Positions 55,918 through 64,000 of a stretch of 64,000 nt of DNA are shown piece by piece. Each line of letters opens with the position of its first letter. Within the stretch, counting starts at the first letter, position 1. Position numbers and translations under genes: made by a program. The DNA lies in the NCBI RefSeq assembly GCF_014066305.1, contig NW_023501069.1:62001-126000 (forward strand), read 5' to 3'. The DNA comes from Letharia columbiana. Lineage: Eukaryota; Ascomycota; Lecanoromycetes; Lecanorales; Parmeliaceae. The notes beneath the pieces were generated by a model, which ran no database searches, was not told where the DNA came from, and saw only the letters and a list, made by a program, of their open reading frames with translations.

Positions 55918-56230
55918 CTTGAGCCGCTGTTTGTTGTCTCCACACTAGGCGTGGGGCCCCTTGCTCACACCAGAAGGACGAAAAAGAGACCAGCTTGGAC
56001 GACACCACTGATGATAAAATTCCCGAGGGTCGGTCGGTTTCTTCAACTTGGGTTCCGTTGTTGATTAAGAGTGTGTAAGACTTGGATTTCTGTTAGGTGT
56101 TATGTCACAAGCATAGGCACAATGTTTTGGTGGTAAAGTTTATTGATTATTCTTCTAAGGAAATCTACAGCTCAGGTATCGCGTGCCAAGCCTTAACACC
56201 TCCGGCGGCAGGTACAGCCATGCCATAACA
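55918..56230. promoter_or_regulatory. arl1 upstream region up to the AT-rich block
   Basis: About 310 bp of normal composition; the arl1 promoter must fit here or extend into the repeat. No motif recognised. Confidence 0.4.
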
Positions 56231-59200
56231 TTAGGCATCTACTCGTATTCACTAGGATTTGCAATCTACTAGGATTTATAATCTTTAAAATCTAATTCTT
56301 ATAATTTACTACTTTATAATAATATAATTTAAAACTATAAAATAAAGTTAAAAGAATATAAAATATAATTATTATAATTATTTTTAATTTTTTATAATTA
56401 AGCTTAAATTAATAAAGTTATATTAGTATATATAACGAGTACTTAAGTCGAGTTTTAATATTAGATTACTTAATCTATTTAATTAATAACGAGATTTATT
56501 TATATATAATATCGACTATAAATTCTCTAATAAAGATTTCTATATCTTTAAGAGTTTATTCTATATTTATTTAATAGCTACTACGCGTTAATTAGATTCT
56601 AACTTATTAGCTATAATAAATATAAACTTACGATTTAGTATATTAGAGAAGCTAAGAGATCTTAAGAGAGTATATATTTATATATAAATATATAATCGAA
56701 TTCTTCGATTACGATTACGATTAATTATATATAAGCGAAAATTAAATAATAAGATATATTAAATCGAGGATTAACGTATTCTTTTTAAAGAATTTAATAT
56801 TATCGATATAACGATAAGTTTTATCTCTCTCGATTAAATAATATCTCTCTCTCTCGCTAATTAATAACTCTTCTCTAAATATTATAAGTACTCGACTTCG
56901 ACTATAGACGAGTCGACTCGTTTATAAAAATTATATAAAGATTTTCTATAGAAAAGAGATTAGATAAGAGAGCTAAATCTAATATACTTAGAAAATATCT
57001 TCTTAATAATAAAGTTAGTAAATAATAAGTAATAGTCGTATATCTTTTAGCTAGCTATCGATATACGAATAGATCTTAATTAGATCTCATATCTCTATAA
57101 GAATTAAAGCGAGCTCTTAACTTCGATTTAATAAATATTACTATTCTCTCTCTTATATAACGATATATAATAGAATATTAAATATCAGTAAGTATATATA
57201 GAATAAAGAGACTAGAGCTCGACTCTAAGAAATATTAAAAAAAGACTTCGAGATATATTATAGAATATAATAATATCTAATTATAATAAGAGCTTTAAAA
57301 TTTCTTAATATAATATATATAGTCGTAATTCTACGAGATTACGATTATCTATTATATTTTAAATAGAGTATAAATATCGAATATAACTATAAGATCGAGT
57401 AGATAAAAACGATTATACTCTAGACTACGTCTTTTAATAAAAAGAAATATAAATAGAGATACGACTCTTTTAAAATATAAAGATAGAATACTTAGTTATA
57501 TTAACTATAGAGTTTTATAAAAGAAAAGAGCGACTTAATACGAGCGCGCTAAGACGTATTACGTAACGTAGTTACGTAATAGTTAAGACGCTAAAAATTA
57601 CGTAATTCGAATTTTAATACTTCTCTTCGCACGTATTCTTTTATAAGTGAAACTTAGTAAATACGAAGTTTAATGCTAACGGCGTTAAAATTAAATAGAT
57701 AAGATAAATAACTTACGCCGAGTAGTAAGCGTAAAAAAATATACTCTCTTATACCTCCTATATCTCTATCCTCTCATACGAACGAAATTAAAAAATACGA
57801 TATTTAAAGTTCGCGACGTTTAAAATAGAATAGATAAAGTAAAAAGTCGAAATTTGAAAACGACTATATTAAACTATAACTTACACTTAAATATAATTCA
57901 AATTTTACTTTTTATTAAAAGGCGATTTTTCGAAAATTTTATTTTTAGATTATCTAATTATTTAATATATATTAAAAATCGATTAATTCGAGATTAGAGA
58001 ATATATATAAGAGTAGCTAAATAAAATAATTAAAAGAAATTCTTCTAGCTATATATCGCCGACTATAAGATCTTCGCGAGAGTTATTCTAGATATCTAGT
58101 TCTTAATAATAGTAGCTAGCGATAGCAATTTAAAGATATAATACTCGAGACGTTAATAACGAATAGATATAGATCTTTTAAAAGAGTCTTAAAAGATTAA
58201 TAACGATAGCGGTAATAGCGCTAAAGAAATAGCTATTTCGATGTAAAATAGCGAGTTCGCAGAGTACTCTAATATGGCGGCTCGACGGGCGGCTTAAGTC
58301 GATTATCCGTAGTATAAAAATGTTAGAAAAGGGGCTTGAGGGTTCTAAGTAAGAGGACCCTGAATTGCTTAGCTCACGTACGCCTGACGTACGCTTAGCG
58401 GAGTTTTGGCGAATAAGCTTAAGTAAGCGATCTTCCTCGAGTTTTCTTTACTTTTTAAAGAATTAGTTTTACTATTAGATCGATATATAAATATATCTAT
58501 TTTTCTAATTTTATATTACTATATAACTTTAAGACTCTTTAAGTCTAATAATTCTAATTCTTTAATTCTTTTAAGAGATAGCGATTTAGAATTAGTATAA
58601 TAATTACTATTAGAGTATAGTCTTAACGTTTATAAAATAAATTATCGTCGATTAATATAATATCGAATTAAAATATTATTATAATATAATTAAATATATT
58701 AGAGTATATTATAGACTTTAATAAAAAGATTTTTTCGCTAGTCGTAAATAATAATTTAATAAAGAAATCGAGTAGTAATAATGATAATAATATTACTATT
58801 AATAGTTAAGAAAGTATTTCTAATAATAAGCGAGATATTAATAAATAGATTAATGAATTTATTTATACTCTAAATAATAGAGTAGAGTACGCTATTTATC
58901 GTTAAGACGCGTTTATATAAGAATATTATCTTTAATCTCTAAAAGCGAAGATTATTTCGCTTAAATAAGATAAAATATCTATAGATTATAGTCGTAATAG
59001 CGGCGATAATAAATCGAGGTTATTAGTAATTTTAGAAATAAAGAGAATTATAAATAATATTAATCTCGAATATAATAATATTATTTAGCGATCTCGAAAA
59101 ATAATTTAATTAGAGAAATTATTAATCTATTATAAAAAGAGTATTTAAGAGTATTAAGTTCTAGTATAAAAGATAAATAAAGCATTTCATCTAATCTCGA

Positions 59201-62200
59201 AAAACTTTTTTATCCCAAAAAATAAGATTCTTTAGACTCGTTAATTTCTTAATAATAATTAGAAAGAATTATAGATTAATAAGAAGAATAGATTTTCGAA
59301 TTATAACTATATATAGTAGAAGTTTATTAACTTTCTATTAAATTAAATTAAAGATCTAATAAATCGCGAGTTTAACGTCGTCTAAGTATATATAAATATT
59401 AATTAAAGATAAAATTAAACTATATATTAATTTAATAACTATCTTCGATTATTAAAAGTCTAAATAAATTCTTATACTAAAGATTAATAAGTATATTACT
59501 TATTTATAAAGTTTTATTTAAATCTTTATTATTAGCTAGCTAATATTTAAATTATATTAATTAAATAAGACGAGCTTCTAATACTTATAATATATTTAGA
59601 AAATAATAATAAAAAATAAGAATCTTCTAGAGAATATAAAGTAAATAGTATTTCTAACTTATAAGGGGGCTAATAGCGAGAAAATTAAAATTTTTAATCT
59701 AAGAAATCGTAGTTATCGCGAAGATAAAACGACTTTAATTTAAGAGATAAACGAATTCGAGATTATAAGTCTAAGAATAAATTTAAAAATAATAAGTCTT
59801 ATCTAGATAGTATAAAATATTATAATTATAAAGAAAAAGAATATTACGCTACTATCTATATTAAATTAAAAAAATAAAAAATAAAAAATCTTAATAGTAT
59901 ATTAATGAGTTTAATTAATAATTATAAGCTATATATAGTCGACTCGATAGAAAAAGAGAAACTCTTATCGAAGACTTTATAACGACGAAGATAAAAATAG
60001 AAGTAATATTTATTTTATCGTTAATCTATAAAGATAGAGTATTTCTAAATAATTAAGGCGAGTTATAGACTCTTATTAAAATTTATTTTAATAATAGTAT
60101 AGAGGTAAATATAATAAGCTAGCGTTTTACGATTAAGTAGAATCTAATTAAAATTAATAATTTCTTATTAAAATCTATATAAATAAATAGAAAATTAACT
60201 TATTACTATAGTATCTACTCGATAATCTATTATCTATAAGATAGTTAAAAGCGTATTAAGCGCTATAAACATATTTTCTATATTATTAATAAAAAAGATT
60301 TCTTAATAATTTTAAATCTTCTAATTTTAATCGATAAGCGAATTAAGATAAATATAAAAAATTTAATTTAGCGTTTCGGCGTTAAAAAGTAATCGCTCGA
60401 GATTCTAGCGCTATAATAATTCGCGAATATCTTAAAAGAGTATAAAATTATCTATATATTAGTTATAGCTAAAATAATAATTATAAATAAGAAATATAAA
60501 ATTAACGCGATTGGAATATAGGGTATTTATATAGATAGCGCGAAGATTATTCTTAAACTTTCTAATAAATTAAAAAAATATAAAGATATATTCTTATCGA
60601 AAGAAGTAAGTCGATTATTATTATATAAGAATCGCGATTATACTATTAAAACTATAGCGAAATTACTATTTAGCTCGCTATATAACTTATTTAACGTAAA
60701 ATTAATAATACTAAAAATCTATCTCGACGAAGCCTTAGCGAAAAATTAGATAAGATACTTTACGAGTTTAATAAAAGCTCTAATTCTCTTTATTTCAAAA
60801 AAGAATAAAGGTTTATATTTATATATCGACTATCGTAGACTAAATAAGATAATTATTAAAAATCGATATTTATTACTCTTAATTAGCGAGACGCTTAATT
60901 ACGTAAATAATTCTAAGCAATATATTAAATTTAATTTAAAGAATACTTATTATTATATATAAATTCGTAAAGACGATAAGTGGAAAATAGCGTTTCGTAT
61001 ATATTACGGGTATTTTAAGTATCTAATAATATTATTTAACTTAACTAACGTCTTAATAACCTTTTAAACTTATATTAATAAAACTTTAATTAAATTAATT
61101 AACTAGTTTTACGTAATATATTTAAATAATATTTTTATATACTTTAAAACGAAGAAGAAATATCTAGATTATATAAAGTAAATACTTAATTAATTTAAAC
61201 GATATAGCCTTTATATAAGTCTAAAGAAATACGAATTTTTTATTATAAAAGTAAAATTTCTCGACTTTATAGTATTTATTACTAATATTATTATAGATAA
61301 ATATAAAGTAATTATAATTTAAGAGTAGTTAAAATTAAAAGACTATTATAATATATAAGTCTTTTTAAAGTTTATAAATTTCTATCGAAGATTTATTTAC
61401 TATTATTTTCAAATTATAAACTCTTTAATAAAACTTTTTAAAAAAAATAAAAAAAATATTAAATTAGGATTATTTCTATAGCTCGATACTATAGAGTATA
61501 TATTTAAGAAACTAAAGAACGCCTTTATAATCGCGCCTCTTCTTAAATATTTTAACTTTTAACTTTTAATTTAAATCGAAATCGATATCTTATTATTCGC
61601 TATAACGAATATACTAATTTAGCTATATATAAATAGATAATAATATTTAATCGCTTTTTATTTAAGAAAGATAATTAATATAGAGTATAACTATAAAATA
61701 TATAATTAAGAACTTCTTATAATTATTATAATATTTAAGCACTAACGCTATTATCTAAAGAGAAGTTTTTACTTTATTAAGATTCTTACTAATTATAATA
61801 ATTTAAAATATTTTATAAAGTAATTAATATTAAATAGTAAATAAGCTCGCTAAATAATAAAACTCTCTCTATATAATTTTTTAATTTCGTATAAACTAGA
61901 TAAGATAAATTCTATTAATACGTTTTTAAGACGCTTTAATTATAAAGATAAAAACGAATTAATTAATAAGCTTCTTTCTACGTTATAATAGAAACTAGCT
62001 AAAATTAAAAGCCTTTTAAATTCTATTCTAGCTATTATTAAAGTAGCTTATAAAGATAGCGTAGATTATATATATAAGAAATATAATCTTAATAGTAAAT
62101 ACTCTATTATATTAAATAGTTTAAGTATAAATAAGAGTCTCTTAAATACTAGTTCTCGAAAAAAAGTATTTATAAAAAAGATAATACTTAAAATTAATAA

Positions 62201-64000
62201 TTATTATAATATAAAAAATTCACTTAAATATAATATATTCTTCGAGATTTAAGAAATATTAATCTTTAATAAAAGAGAGCTTAAGTAAGATACTTATTTA
62301 ATATATTTATAACGCAATTAATAAGCGGCTTAACTCTATTATTAAAACTATTAATTATAAATAACTTATTTTATATCTAATTATCGAAGTATTAATAATT
62401 AATAAAACAATATATAATATAAATAGTAAATCTATTTATAAACTTATAAAGATACTTTAATAAGAGAATACTCTTATTAAATAGTATAAAGCTAATAAGA
62501 TATCGAGTAAGCGAATATAAAGTATTAGTAATTAAACTTAAGATAGCTAAAAACTATTAAGATATAATAATAAATTATATATTCTTAAGAAAGACTTAAT
62601 TTAAGAAGAGCTATTAAAATATTATTATAACGACTCTATAGCTAGATATTTCGATATTAATAAGATATTTAAGCTAATAAGTAAAAAATATTACTAAGAT
62701 AATATTCGCGTAGATATTAAGAAGTATATTAATATATATAATATCTATTAACGTATAAAGATAAAATATTACTATTTCTATAGTAAACTAGATATACTCT
62801 CTTTATTAATAAGACTATAGAAGAAAATTATAATAGACTTTATTATAAACCTTTCTTTTAATAAATATAAAGATTATATTTATAACTCGATTCTTATAAT
62901 AGTTAATCGATATATTAAAATATTAAAATATATATTTATTAATAAGATAATCAACGCTATATAACTAAAAGAGTTATTTATAAAAGCAATTATTTTTTAA
63001 TATAAAGTATTAGAAGATATTATTATAGATCGAGAATTTATTTTTATAAATACGTTTTAATTAGAAGTTTATTATTAGTTATATACAAAACGTAAACTAA
63101 GTATTATCTTTTATTTATAAATTAATAAATAAATAAAGTAATAAAATTAAACTCTAAAATATTATTTAAGAGTATACTATTTAGAGCGATAAGATAATTA
63201 GATAAAGCTTCTACTAATCGCGAAATTTATATATTATTAAAGCGAGTATAAAATAATTAACTATAGTCTATTCTTCGCTATATATAAATATTAATTAAAA
63301 TTTAAGTTAATTACTAAGAATAATATTATTAAAAGAGAAATATTTATAATGAAAGAATATATTAAAGAAATTAATATAATTCGATAAGAGCTTATAAGAT
63401 GTTAATAAAGCGTATAGAAAACGTAATTAAAGTCTTATAATAAGAATTATAAATCGTAAAGATTTAATCGCGATAATTTTATTATATTTTCTATAAAAAA
63501 TCTAAAGTAAAAGAAATTAAATAAAAAGCTTTCTAATAAACTAATTAATTCATTTTATATTTAGAAATATATTAGAATATAAGCGTATCGACTATAACTA
63601 TTACTCATCTATCAAATTTACTCTATTTTTTATATATTATTACTAAAACTATATAAACGAAGATTAAAAGATCTAGATATTTCTAAATATTCTATTTCTA
63701 AACTAATAAAAGATAATGAAAAATATTCGATAGAATTTATATATAAGAAGTATATAAGAAAGAATAAGATAAAATATCTTATTTAAGAGAAAGATTATTT
63801 TAAGAAATATAATAAATAGCTTAATAAAGAAGCTATAGAAAATATATAAGATTTAATTAACGAGTTTAGTAAGTATAGCTTATAAATATAAAAAGCGTAG
63901 AATATAAATATCGAAAAAGGGCTTAAAGGCTAACGATTTTAAAAAAAAATTTAAAGGTAAAGAACTCAGCTATAGAGAGTTAAATCTTAGATATTATAAT
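56230..64000. repeat. AT-rich RIP-saturated repeat block 3
   Basis: Composition as in block 1: AT-rich, CA/TG nearly absent, CG and TA retained. The block continues past the window end. A less mutated island lies at 58.25-58.44 kb (GC-richer, containing CACGTACGCCTGACGTACGC), possibly a repeat end or leader. The right part is a decayed gypsy element annotated separately; 56.3-57.9 kb was not assignable. Confidence 0.9.
58900..63950 (+). mobile_element. RIP-decayed Ty3/gypsy retrotransposon (gag-pol)
   Basis: Domains read in order on the plus strand through stops. A gag zinc knuckle at about 59.81-59.86 kb now reads YYNYKEKEYYATIY, where C-Y-N-C-...-H-Y-A-x-x-C is expected. RT lies at about 60.75-61.35 kb (LYIDYRRLNKIIIKNRYLLL, then IRKDDKWKIAFRIYYGYFKY and FNLTNVLITF). 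Integrase is at about 62.85-63.2 kb (ILIIVNRYIKILKYI, DIIIDRELIFINTF, YTKRKLSIIF). Replacement of Cys by Tyr and Gln/Trp by stop matches RIP. The integrase resembles a different gypsy lineage from the one in block 1 (VVDRYTKMARYI type against VIVDRLTKY type). LTRs not delimited. Confidence 0.72.

Noticed and set aside
57545..57740. Patch with TACGTAACGTAGTTACGTA palindromes as an origin or centromere signal
   Set aside because: It lies in a RIP-saturated repeat and no independent evidence supports such a role.

Overview
This is a 64 kb piece of a filamentous ascomycete (Pezizomycotina) nuclear genome. Genes carry short spliceosomal introns (about 45-65 nt) with fungal GTRNGT donors, CTRAC branch points and YAG acceptors. 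The gene content is typical of moulds (Dad4, KapC, Ies6, Brl1/Brr6). Several introns form a family of related sequences like the introner-like elements described in Dothideomycetes, and repeats are saturated with RIP-type (repeat-induced point mutation) C-to-T changes. A Dothideomycete, possibly a Mycosphaerellaceae relative, is my best inference; the species cannot be named.

Layout. 1-12.2 kb: AT-rich repeat block, nearly free of CA/TG dinucleotides, with a decayed Ty3/gypsy pol on the minus strand. 12.6-18.1 kb: kapC-like bZIP, arp5 (-), dad4 (-), ies6 (+). 18.7-20.35 kb: a RIP-decayed Tc1/mariner transposase. 20.6-35.8 kb: got1, profilin (-), a MITE, a disordered fungal protein, slh1/ASCC3 helicase (-), ykt6, and a zinc-finger-like unknown (-). 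36.3-39.3 kb: three small inverted-repeat elements around a Rab GTPase gene (-). 39.8-55.9 kb: a flavocytochrome b2-type dehydrogenase, a metallophosphoesterase (-), an anoctamin/Ist2, bud13 (-), an alkyltransferase-like gene, an unknown small protein, brl1/brr6, RCC1 (-) and arl1 (-). 56.2-64 kb: a second AT-rich block with a decayed Ty3/gypsy element on the plus strand (zinc knuckle, RT and integrase recognisable).

Most genes are housekeeping and functionally unrelated. One exception is arp5 and ies6, whose products form the Arp5-Ies6 module of INO80; they lie about 1 kb apart with dad4 between them. A secretory theme (got1, ykt6, arl1, a Rab) is spread over the island.

The most interesting content is the set of six long introns (112-166 nt) in three genes: Rab (2), the b2-type dehydrogenase (3) and the alkyltransferase-like gene (1). 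They share a 5' end (GTNCGTACATTTCGGAG-like), a central GAGTTGCAAGACAT-like block and a CGCTGACTC branch region, although their host genes are unrelated. They look like independently inserted copies of one intron family. A second oddity is ykt6, whose third intron has no AG acceptor at the position required by the reading frame.

Gene models were spliced by hand; exon phases were checked arithmetically, but no transcript data or database search was available.
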